Source: an uncultured Mesonia sp.
GTDB lineage: Bacteria; Bacteroidota; Bacteroidia; Flavobacteriales; Flavobacteriaceae
Direction of reading: 5' to 3'
DNA: 64,000 nucleotides
Assembly: GCA_947499595.1 (NCBI GenBank)
Contig: CANMOY010000003.1
Coordinates: 62,001-126,000, forward strand
The position numbers and the translations under genes are program-made. How positions within the stretch are numbered: position 1 is the stretch's first letter; each line of letters begins with the position of its first letter. Of the stretch, positions 25,323-32,421 are shown in pieces. The notes below the pieces were generated by a model. The model was not told the DNA's origin. It worked only from the letters and a program-made list of their open reading frames with translations, and made no database searches.

Positions 25323-26830
25323 GGTGTTAATAGTGATTGTTGCGTCATTAATTCGGGTTTGTCTAATTGCATTAAGTCTAGAATAGTAGGAGCTATATCT
25401 CCCAAAATGCCGTCTTTTAATTTTTTTGATTTATTTGAAATAAGAATGCAAGGTACAGGGTTGGTAGTATGTGAGGTGTTCGGACTTCCATCCTCATTTT
25501 TCATTTTTTCACAATTCCCATGATCGGCAAGTACCAATATGTGGTAATTTTCTTTGGCAGCCTCTATTATCTTACCCATACAGGTGTCTACTGTTTCACA
25601 GGCTTTAATAGCCGCTGGCAGACTTCCCGTATGACCTACCATATCTGGATTGGCAAAATTAATGCAAAAGAAATCGATATCATTTTCTTGTATACGGTCT
25701 ACTAAACTTTCAGTTAACTCAGGGGCACTCATTTCGGGTTTGAGGTCATAGGTTGCAACTTGGGGAGAGTTTACCAGTATGCGTTCCTCTCCAGGGAATG
25801 GTGTTTCTCGTCCTCCAGAGAAGAAAAAAGTAACATGCGGATATTTTTCTGTTTCGGCCGCCCGCAATTGCGTTTTGCCCATAAAAGAAAGCGCCTCACC
25901 CAGTGTGGCCTTTATATGGCCTTTTGAAAAAACTACATTAATATTTTTAAAATTATCATCATATTGAGTCATCGTCACATAATACAAAGGCAAAGGCTTC
26001 AAGTTATATTCACGATTTTCTTCTTGAGATAAAACTTGGGTCAGCTGTCTACCGCGATCGGTTCTAAAGTTAAAGAAAATAACTACATCACCTTCCTGAA
26101 TGCGTGTTTCTGCTTTGTGCGCTAAGAAATGAGGCTCCAAAAATTCATCGGTGATATCATTTTTATAACTTTGATCTATTGCGCTAAGAATGTCACGTGT
26201 TAAATGGCCTTTGCCATGCACCAATAAATCATAGGCTTTTTTTATACGCTCCCAACGTTTATCTCTGTCCATTGCATAATATCGCCCAATCACAGAGGCT
26301 AATAAAGAGTTCGTTTTCTCAAGAGTAGCTTCTAAGTCCTGAATGTAAGATTTAGCTGAATGCGGATCGACATCTCGTCCATCGGTAAAGGCGTGTACCC
26401 GTTTTCGTGTTACGCCAAAACTATGCGCAGCTTCTAATAATCCTTTTAAATGATTGATATGCGAATGAACCCCGCCATCACTTAGCAAACCTAAAAAATG
26501 AATGGGTTTATCATTTTTTACGGCGTAATCAAAAGCTTGCTCAAGAACAGGCTCATCAAGAAGAGATTTATTCGCTACGGCTTTGTTTATTTTAGCTAAA
26601 TCTTGATAGACAATTCTTCCTGCCCCAAGGTTAAGATGACCTACCTCGCTATTACCCATTTGGCCCGAGGGCAATCCTACGTGTTCCCCATCTGTCCTTA
26701 TATTTGAAGTAGGATAGTTTTCAATTAAATGGTCAAAGCAAGGGGTTTTAGCCTGTTCAATTGCAGAAACATTTGCATCCTGTGTTTGGCCCCATCCATC
26801 TAAAATGAGTAAAATAGCTTTTTCTGACAT
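25319..26830 (-). CDS. gpmI: 2,3-bisphosphoglycerate-independent phosphoglycerate mutase
   Basis: Glycolytic and gluconeogenic enzyme of 503 residues interconverting 3- and 2-phosphoglycerate through a phosphoserine intermediate with two Mn2+ ions. The alkaline-phosphatase-type metal site is visible as LLILDGWGQ at the N terminus, the catalytic serine near residue 61 in SGQMGNSEVGHLNLGAG, and the C-terminal metal site as VLADHGNCEKM and NTSHTTNPVP. I use the ATG at 26830 (MSEKAILLILDGW); an upstream TTG at 26851 lies within a TAAATTTG promoter box and would be untranscribed. It heads the operon gpmI-trx-HAD-map-methyltransferase. Confidence 0.97.
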   Translation of the reverse strand: MSEKAILLILDGWGQTQDANVSAIEQAKTPCFDHLIENYPTSNIRTDGEHVGLPSGQMGNSEVGHLNLGAGRIVYQDLAKINKAVANKSLLDEPVLEQAFDYAVKNDKPIHFLGLLSDGGVHSHINHLKGLLEAAHSFGVTRKRVHAFTDGRDVDPHSAKSYIQDLEATLEKTNSLLASVIGRYYAMDRDKRWERIKKAYDLLVHGKGHLTRDILSAIDQSYKNDITDEFLEPHFLAHKAETRIQEGDVVIFFNFRTDRGRQLTQVLSQEENREYNLKPLPLYYVTMTQYDDNFKNINVVFSKGHIKATLGEALSFMGKTQLRAAETEKYPHVTFFFSGGRETPFPGEERILVNSPQVATYDLKPEMSAPELTESLVDRIQENDIDFFCINFANPDMVGHTGSLPAAIKACETVDTCMGKIIEAAKENYHILVLADHGNCEKMKNEDGSPNTSHTTNPVPCILISNKSKKLKDGILGDIAPTILDLMQLDKPELMTQQSLLTP

Positions 26831-26848
26831 AGTTGATGAAATTTTATA

Positions 26849-26856
26849 CAAATTTA
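26849..26856 (-). promoter_or_regulatory. Promoter -7 element for the gpmI operon
   Basis: TAAATTTG on the minus strand, 18 bases before the gpmI ATG at 26830. Transcription would start near 26843. Confidence 0.55.
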
Positions 26857-26895
26857 CATAACATATATTCTAATACACTAATTATTGAGGTAAAA

Positions 26896-27627
26896 TCAAT
26901 CGGGTAAGAGTAATTCATTTACTCCTAAAACGTGCGTTTTGACGTACTGGTTGAGTAAGTCAGCGCTTAACATTTCAAAACCGCTGATGTCTTTTCTATT
27001 TAGGTAAAAATCAACCAAATCAATTTTCAAAAACTCGCTTAAATAGGCTTGACTTAAAGGTTGATAAGAAAAATGCCATGGTTCATAAGAAAAGCCAGTA
27101 CGCTTTGTTTCGTTGGTGTAGGTAAGCATCCAATTGTATTTTTGGCTATGTTCATCCATCCAGCATTTTAAAGAATGATAAACACCATGGGTTTCATAGT
27201 TTTTTTGAATTAAAATTTCTTTAGGGAAGGGTTTAGTGGCATCAACGATATCAATCTCTGTTCCCCAATGATGACGAGAAGTGCCGGGTAAAGTGGAGTA
27301 TTCGAGTATACGATGAATACTTGCTTCTTTGGATAGACCTTGATTAATAAGCTGATTGTATTTTTTATTCCAAATGCTTTTCTGCCTATTAAAGCTGCGG
27401 TAGCTAGATACGGCTTGGATTATTATTCCTGCTTTTCTAGCTTCTTTTTTCATACGCATAAAATCAAGATGAGCTTGCTTTCTGAGCATATGCTTACTGC
27501 CCACTAAAAGTGGCTTGCGTAAACCCAAAAGTTCTTGACTGTCTATTAACTGGCTATAAGTGATGAATGGTAAACTAGAGCTACCTGCCAATGCTATACT
27601 GGTTTTTATAAAATCACGTCTATTCAA
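26896..27627 (-). CDS. M15-family D-alanyl-D-alanine carboxypeptidase (VanY-like) with Tat signal
   Basis: Zinc peptidase of peptidoglycan metabolism that trims the terminal D-Ala of stem peptides in the periplasm. M15B motifs are visible: SSYRSFNRQ, the zinc site SRHHWGTEIDI (SxHxxGxxxD), and YEPWHFSY with the catalytic Glu and zinc-binding His. The start is uncertain: an ATG at 27666 adds 13 residues before the signal, but a TTG at 27627, two bases after the upstream gene's stop, gives MNRRDFIKTSIALAG, a textbook twin-arginine signal. I prefer the TTG start. The Tat signal on a VanY-type enzyme is somewhat unusual; a nearby tatA is encoded at 34.8 kb. Confidence 0.85.
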   Translation of the reverse strand: MNRRDFIKTSIALAGSSSLPFITYSQLIDSQELLGLRKPLLVGSKHMLRKQAHLDFMRMKKEARKAGIIIQAVSSYRSFNRQKSIWNKKYNQLINQGLSKEASIHRILEYSTLPGTSRHHWGTEIDIVDATKPFPKEILIQKNYETHGVYHSLKCWMDEHSQKYNWMLTYTNETKRTGFSYEPWHFSYQPLSQAYLSEFLKIDLVDFYLNRKDISGFEMLSADLLNQYVKTHVLGVNELLLPD

Positions 27628-27628
27628 A

Positions 27629-28063
27629 TCAAAATACTTTTTGCATTTTGTAATGCTCACCCACATCCTTGATGGTGAATATATCGCTTGTTATTTCTGT
27701 ACCAAATTTCAAATAAAACGGCACAGCATTTACACGGGCATTCCACCAAATTTTTTCGACCTTTTGTTGCTTGCAGTGATTTAAAATATGTTGCATTAAA
27801 AAATGTCCCGCTCCCGTTCTTTGGTGCTTTTTGCAAACTGCCATACCCCGTAGTTGATAACATTTACCTGTTTTATAGAACGCACTATCAGATACTAACA
27901 AAGTAGCGACACCAATGAGTTGATTCTTTGAAAAAACCCCAAAATGAAGGGTTTCTTTACACAAATCACCCTCAAATATACAATCTTGTAGCCCTAAATT
28001 TGGCCTTAAAACTTCTTGCCTTATAGGTAAAACTGCTTTGTTTGGTATGATTTTTACCTGCAT
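27629..28063 (-). CDS. GNAT-family N-acetyltransferase
   Basis: A 144-residue acetyl-CoA-dependent acyltransferase. The acetyl-CoA binding motif A is visible as QLRGMAVCKKHQRTGAGHFL (about residues 70-89), with the Q/RxxGxG/A core as QRTGAG, followed by motif B around WWNARVNAVPFYLKFG. The substrate is unknown. It sits between a second small GNAT-like gene, one base upstream, and the M15 peptidase gene; the three probably form one transcript. Confidence 0.85.
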   Translation of the reverse strand: MQVKIIPNKAVLPIRQEVLRPNLGLQDCIFEGDLCKETLHFGVFSKNQLIGVATLLVSDSAFYKTGKCYQLRGMAVCKKHQRTGAGHFLMQHILNHCKQQKVEKIWWNARVNAVPFYLKFGTEITSDIFTIKDVGEHYKMQKVF

Positions 28064-28351
28064 TTAAGCTTTTAATTTTTGGTATTCTTCATTCTGTTCA
28101 AATTTCACCTCGGCAAAGGGGCAAAGCGGATCTATTTTTAGCTGATTTTCTTGTGCAAAACGAACGGCTTTTTCTAAAAGTTTAGAAGCAAAACCTTGGC
28201 CTTCGTGCCCTTTTTTTGTTTCGGTGTGATCAATTACAATTATATTTTGACCTTTTTTAAAATAAGAAAGTTCTGCAAGGACTCCCTTGTCACTCGGCAT
28301 ATAAAAAACCCCATTGGTTTCGTTTTCTCTGTGTTTAATTTTTTGCTCCAT
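28064..28351 (-). CDS. Small GNAT-like N-acetyltransferase (YjdJ/COG2388 type)
   Basis: A 95-residue minimal acetyltransferase domain. The CoA-binding pattern appears as HTETKKGHEGQGFASKLLEKA (HEGQG core, about 47-67, one residue shortened in function comparison), preceded by AELSYFKKGQNIIVIDH and followed by PLCPFAEVKFEQNEEY, whose conserved CP..... motif is typical of COG2388 proteins. Small members of this family are largely uncharacterised. It begins the three-gene unit with the larger GNAT and the M15 peptidase. Confidence 0.8.
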   Translation of the reverse strand: MEQKIKHRENETNGVFYMPSDKGVLAELSYFKKGQNIIVIDHTETKKGHEGQGFASKLLEKAVRFAQENQLKIDPLCPFAEVKFEQNEEYQKLKA

Positions 28352-28431
28352 ACTTATATTCTTTAAAACCTTCTAGCTAATATTTCCTTTGGTTTACACT
28401 ACTTTTGGTGGTATAAAATTAATTTTTTCTT

Positions 28432-28460
28432 TTGCAAAGTCAAAATCTTATGTATATTTG
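28432..28460 (+). promoter_or_regulatory. Promoter for tRNA-Gly
   Basis: TTG at 28432-28434, an 18-base spacer and TATATTTG at 28453-28460, ending eight bases before the tRNA. It is one of the best consensus promoters in the window. Confidence 0.8.
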
Positions 28461-28468
28461 CCCCACTT

Positions 28469-28541
28469 GCGGGAGTAGCTCAGTTGGTAGAGCGTCAGCC
28501 TTCCAAGCTGAATGTCGCCAGTTCGAACCTGGTCTCCCGCT
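28469..28541 (+). tRNA. tRNA-Gly (anticodon TCC)
   Basis: A 73-base cloverleaf. The acceptor stem GCGGGAG pairs with CTCCCGC, the D arm is GCTC-AGTTGGTA-GAGC, the anticodon stem TCAGC/GCTGA encloses the loop CTTCCAA with anticodon TCC, and the T arm contains TTCGAAC. Discriminator base T; CCA is not encoded. It has its own promoter and a terminator 8 bases downstream. Confidence 0.97.
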
Positions 28542-28548
28542 CTAAATT

Positions 28549-28573
28549 AAATCCGCTTTAAGCGGATTTTTTT
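28549..28573. terminator. Terminator shared by tRNA-Gly and glsA
   Basis: Stem AAATCCGCTT / AAGCGGATTT with a short loop and seven T. It lies between two convergent genes and is symmetric. Confidence 0.8.
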
Positions 28574-28574
28574 A

Positions 28575-29486
28575 TTAGAAAATTGAGAGCCCTGTTAAAC
28601 TGGTTAACTCTTCTAATGCCCGCATTCCCTTTTCAGAATTTCCGTGTTCGTTCAACGGTGGGCTCCATACCGCTACACTGTACTTGTCTGGATGAATAGC
28701 AACAATGCCGCCACCTACGCCACTTTTACCAGGTAAACCTACACGAAAGCTGAATTCTCCTGCTTCATCATAAAAACCACAAGTTTGCATAAGGGCATTG
28801 ATTCGTTTGGTGCTATTTTCTTTTAGTATTTGTTTATTATTGTGTAATAAAATACCATCATTCGTAAAAACCATAAAAGCATTTGCAAGTTGTTTGCAAG
28901 ACATAGCTAGCGAACATTGGTGAAAATAAAAATCTAACACCAAATCTATGTCATTGCGAATGTTTCCTAGCGCTTTCATATAATTTACAAGCGCCACATT
29001 CCTGTAACCTGTCTTTTTTTCTGAGGCAGCGACCTCTTCATCATAAGCAATACTGGTATCATTGGTTATTTCGTGTACAAAATCTAATAAAACTTGTTTT
29101 GGGTTGTCGAATGTACTTACCAGAATATCTGCAATTACCAAAGCACCTGAGTTTATAAAAGGGTTTCTAGGAACCCCTTTATCTTGTTCGAGTTGCATTA
29201 AAGAGTTAAAAGCATTACCAGAGGGTTCTACGTCTACTCGTTTCCATATGCCTTTCGCATATTTCTTGGCTAAAGCTAAGGTAAATACCTTTGAGATACT
29301 TTGTATGCTAAAGGTTTCTTGATGATCACCAAAACCAAAATTTTCACCGCTAATGCAAGCCAAATTCATGCCAAATTTATGACGGGGTACAAAAGCTAAC
29401 TCTGGGATATAGTCTGCTACCTTACCTAAATCGTCATAATTTACTAAGTCTTTTTCTATAATATTTAATATGGCTTGGTAGTTCAT
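28575..29486 (-). CDS. glsA: Glutaminase A
   Basis: Serine-dependent glutaminase of 303 residues that hydrolyses L-glutamine to glutamate and ammonia; beta-lactamase-like fold. The catalytic SxxK motif is in SIQSISKVFTL with Ser63 and Lys66. Other conserved stretches are PSGNAFNSLMQLE (about 88-100), NPFINSGALVIAD (about 108-120) and GLPGKSGVGGGIVAIHPDKY (about 248-267). The length matches E. coli YbaS/YneH. It starts directly after the pepE stop, so pepE and glsA form a small amino-acid-scavenging operon. Confidence 0.96.
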   Translation of the reverse strand: MNYQAILNIIEKDLVNYDDLGKVADYIPELAFVPRHKFGMNLACISGENFGFGDHQETFSIQSISKVFTLALAKKYAKGIWKRVDVEPSGNAFNSLMQLEQDKGVPRNPFINSGALVIADILVSTFDNPKQVLLDFVHEITNDTSIAYDEEVAASEKKTGYRNVALVNYMKALGNIRNDIDLVLDFYFHQCSLAMSCKQLANAFMVFTNDGILLHNNKQILKENSTKRINALMQTCGFYDEAGEFSFRVGLPGKSGVGGGIVAIHPDKYSVAVWSPPLNEHGNSEKGMRALEELTSLTGLSIF

Positions 29487-30194
29487 TTATCCTAGGGTAT
29501 TAAAATTAAAATCTGGCGCAATCTCCTTTGGCTTTTCATTGGGTAAAAAAAGGCGTGCATTTAGTTTTCCTTTAAGTGAGCAAGAGTCTCCTTGAATTCT
29601 TATCCAACTTCCTTCGCGCAACCCTACGACGGGTGTTGAGTTAAGGTTTAAAAACTCTAATATTCTTGTTTCGCGGGTTTCGCCTTTATGGGTGGAGTGA
29701 GGATCTGGATCTAGATAATGCGGATTTATATTAAAGTTTAAAACACCAAGAGCATCAAAGCTAGGCGGATATACTATAGGCATATCGTTGGTAGTATTTA
29801 TGGTTTTACCGCATATATTGCTCCCTGCACTAGTACCTAAATAAGGCATACCTTTGAGTATCTTCTCTCTTAAAGGAGTTAATAAGTTGTTTTCGTGTAA
29901 CTGTTTGGACAATAAAAAAGTATTGCCACCTCCAGTAAATATAGCTTCGGCAGATTGAATGGCTTTGGTGTAATTTTTAAATGTATGTAATCCTACAACT
30001 GTTGTGTTTTTTAAAAAAGACAAACCTTTCTTAGCTTTTTTGGTGTATTCTTCATGGGTAATACCTCCAGGTCTTGCAAAAGGTATAAACAATATAGACT
30101 TACATCCGTTAAAAAGAATTTCTAACTCGGGTTTGAGATATTCTAGGTAATCCGATCCATGAACCGTAGAAGTACTTGCAATAATACTATTCAT
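29487..30194 (-). CDS. pepE: Peptidase E (alpha-aspartyl dipeptidase)
   Basis: Cytosolic S51-family serine peptidase, 235 residues (usual about 230), that cleaves Asp-X dipeptides. The nucleophile is in YLGTSAGSNICG with Ser122. Further family signs are ILFIPFARPGGITHEEYTKK near 34-53, FTGGGNTFLLSKQL (about 86-99) and FNINPHYLDPD with the catalytic histidine near 158. The gene ends exactly where glsA begins. Released aspartate and, through GlsA, glutamate can feed central metabolism. Confidence 0.95.
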   Translation of the reverse strand: MNSIIASTSTVHGSDYLEYLKPELEILFNGCKSILFIPFARPGGITHEEYTKKAKKGLSFLKNTTVVGLHTFKNYTKAIQSAEAIFTGGGNTFLLSKQLHENNLLTPLREKILKGMPYLGTSAGSNICGKTINTTNDMPIVYPPSFDALGVLNFNINPHYLDPDPHSTHKGETRETRILEFLNLNSTPVVGLREGSWIRIQGDSCSLKGKLNARLFLPNEKPKEIAPDFNFNTLG

Positions 30195-30289
30195 AAGTAT
30201 TTAATTTTTCATAAATTTTAGGTAAATTTATTTGATTTGGCAACTAACACAAAAGTTTATGCCTAATTTAACCTGATATTAGCTTACTT

Positions 30290-31066
30290 ATGAAAAAAAT
30301 TGTACTTCTACTTCTCCTATTATCCAGCAGCCTATACGCACAAATAGACTCGCGTGTTTTTGTAAAGGGAAAAATAATGTTAGACGATAATTTTAATTTA
30401 AATGATGTGCTTATTTACGATCTAAATACAGCTAGTGGTGTATTTACTAGTGATAATGGTGAGTTTATAATTAAAGTAGGTCTTAACGATCAGCTTTTGG
30501 TTTCATCTGTGCAATTTGAAGATTTTAAGGTTATTGTTGACCAAGGCGTAATAGATAATAAAATTATAAATATTAAGATTAAGGGCTCTGAAAATGTTTT
30601 AGAAGAAGTTACGGTAAAGCCCTATAACCTTTCGGGGGATGTAATTGCCGATGTTCAAAAAATAAGCCTTGAAGAGGTGAAGCAAGCACGACCAGATTTT
30701 AACGAGGATGCTTATACTTTTCGATATAAATTTAGACCAGATGAACAATCGGCTGTCGAGAATATAGCCATCGAAAAAAGTTACCTCACCAATGGTCTCA
30801 ATTTCACAAACATGATTAAGGCAATTGTGAAAGGAAGCCGTAAAAAAGAGAATCAGAATTTAGATAAAGAACTTATGGCGCTTGAAAAAAGTCCATTTTT
30901 TCAACAATATATAGAAGTGCCAAGCGATAGAATTCCAGCGTTTATTGATTATTTAAAAAATGAAGAAACAGATAGAAAATTTTTTAAAAAAGGCAATGAA
31001 TTAAATTTAATCGAGCATTTAATTGAAAAGAGTGAGGAATTCAAATTGCAACAATTAAAAAAATGA
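30290..31066 (+). CDS. Exported carboxypeptidase-regulatory-like domain protein (paralogue 1)
   Basis: A 258-residue protein with signal peptide (cleavage after SSSLYAQ, residues 12-18). Residues 25-105 form a CarboxypepD_reg-like beta domain (VKGKIMLDDNFNLNDVLIYD, then SDNGEFIIKVGLNDQLLVSS), the same domain found at the N terminus of SusC-type receptors but without plug or barrel. A short VLEEVTVKP stretch follows, then an alpha-helical C-terminal half. The next gene is a divergent paralogue with the same layout, and an M1 peptidase follows. Function unknown; an envelope or cell-surface role is likely. Confidence 0.8.
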   Translation: MKKIVLLLLLLSSSLYAQIDSRVFVKGKIMLDDNFNLNDVLIYDLNTASGVFTSDNGEFIIKVGLNDQLLVSSVQFEDFKVIVDQGVIDNKIINIKIKGSENVLEEVTVKPYNLSGDVIADVQKISLEEVKQARPDFNEDAYTFRYKFRPDEQSAVENIAIEKSYLTNGLNFTNMIKAIVKGSRKKENQNLDKELMALEKSPFFQQYIEVPSDRIPAFIDYLKNEETDRKFFKKGNELNLIEHLIEKSEEFKLQQLKK

Positions 31067-31128
31067 TGCGTTTTTAAAGTATTGGGATAGTTTTTTAAAT
31101 TCCATTTCATTAATACCTTTTTTGTTTT

Positions 31129-31911
31129 ATGATTGCGCAAAAATTTCACCCTTTAGCATTTTTTCTGCTATTTTCTTTCAGCTATGCTTTTGCGCAATCC
31201 CAAAAGTTACGTGAAATAAAAGGGATGATCATAGCCGACTCTATTGCGCAACGTGAAGTAAATATCGTTAATTTAAACACCAAAAAGGGAGTGGTAAGTC
31301 AAGCCGACGGCCAATTTACTATTCAAGCGAAAGTAAATGATACATTGGTATTTTCTTCTTTACAATATGAGCCTTATTCATTGGTTGTAAAAGAGGCGTC
31401 TTTTGAAGAAACATTAAAAGTTTATTTGTTTCCCTTAGTCAATGAACTAGAGCAAGTTGAGGTTTCTAATATTAGTCTTGAGGGTATTTTGCAGACCGAT
31501 GTGAATCAATTAGAATTAAAACCTATTTTTCGGAATGAAGATCTTGGCTTCCCTACCATTAAAAGACCCAGTTTGGCAGAACGTCGATTGTATACCGCCA
31601 TGAGTAGTGGCTCGGGTCTACCGTTAGACCCTTTGTTAAATATGATTTCTGGGAGATTAAAAGTGCTTAAACGTCAAGTGGCCTATGAAAAGCTTGAGCA
31701 AAAGGTAAGTCAGGTATTCTCGCTGTTTTCACAGTATTTTTTTATTAATGACTTAGAAATACCAGAACATTTTGTCGAGGATTTTATTTATTATTGTTTA
31801 GAGTTCAGTAATTTTGAAGAAATGTTAGGTCACAAAGATAAATTGCAGATGCTAGAATTTTTCAAATCCATAAAAACGACCTATCTAAAGAGAAAAGAGA
31901 TTACTGAGTGA
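31129..31911 (+). CDS. Exported carboxypeptidase-regulatory-like domain protein (paralogue 2)
   Basis: A 260-residue exported protein, signal peptide cleaved after FAQS near residue 25. It matches its upstream neighbour in layout: a CarboxypepD_reg-like domain (REIKGMIIADSIAQREVNIV, then QADGQFTIQAKVNDTLVFSS), a strand ending ELEQVEVSNISLEG, and a helical C-terminal half. The two are clearly a tandem duplication that has diverged. The stop overlaps the GTG start of the next gene by three bases. Function unknown. Confidence 0.8.
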   Translation: MIAQKFHPLAFFLLFSFSYAFAQSQKLREIKGMIIADSIAQREVNIVNLNTKKGVVSQADGQFTIQAKVNDTLVFSSLQYEPYSLVVKEASFEETLKVYLFPLVNELEQVEVSNISLEGILQTDVNQLELKPIFRNEDLGFPTIKRPSLAERRLYTAMSSGSGLPLDPLLNMISGRLKVLKRQVAYEKLEQKVSQVFSLFSQYFFINDLEIPEHFVEDFIYYCLEFSNFEEMLGHKDKLQMLEFFKSIKTTYLKRKEITE

Positions 31912-32411
31912 AGCCAAAATTAATTTTTATGCCCATCATTTTGGGTTTCATTTTATTTACAAGCTTATCTAAACATAAGTTTTATGTTAGTGTTACCGAT
32001 GTAATGCATAAAGAAGAGACAGGAGAGGTTCAAGTAATTAGTCGGTTGTTCGTAGATGATTTTCAATTGCTTTTACAAACTCGCTACGATAAATCTTTAC
32101 GATTAACCTCAGGTGAACTTGACGAAAAAACTCAAACTTTTATTCAAAAATATTTTGATCAAAAATTTAGACTTCGCTTCAACGGTCACCCTCAGAACCT
32201 GAACTATATTGGCAGTAAGTTTGAAGATGACCGAATAGTGTGTTTTTTTGAGGGGAAGTTTGAGGGAACCATAAATGATATTAAAGTGAAAAACACTTTA
32301 TTAATTGATTTATACGAAACTCAAAAAAATCTGTTTCATTTTACACGAAATGGTAATATCAATTCGCTGCTGCTGGTAAAAGAAAAACCAGAAGGGCGCA
32401 TTCAAATTTAA
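31908..32411 (+). CDS. DUF6702-like envelope protein
   Basis: A 167-residue protein starting with GTG inside the previous gene's stop region (GTGA overlap). A hydrophobic N-terminal segment (residues 4-20) is a signal peptide or anchor. The body begins KHKFYVSVTDVMHKEETGEV and continues with VISRLFVDDFQLLL, the pattern of the DUF6702 family, which is commonly found next to M1 peptidases in Bacteroidota. There is no catalytic motif. It probably works with the following peptidase in the envelope. Confidence 0.8.
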   Translation: MKPKLIFMPIILGFILFTSLSKHKFYVSVTDVMHKEETGEVQVISRLFVDDFQLLLQTRYDKSLRLTSGELDEKTQTFIQKYFDQKFRLRFNGHPQNLNYIGSKFEDDRIVCFFEGKFEGTINDIKVKNTLLIDLYETQKNLFHFTRNGNINSLLLVKEKPEGRIQI

Positions 32412-32421
32412 AATTCAGCTT

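Noticed and set aside
27657-27906. Overlapping open frames on both strands inside the GNAT gene
   Set aside because: They overlap a convincing acetyltransferase with CoA-binding motif and show no family features.
30290-31911. TonB-dependent receptor (SusC-like) fragments
   Set aside because: Only the regulatory-like N-terminal domain is present and both genes have complete starts, stops and their own C-terminal halves, so they are not truncated receptors.
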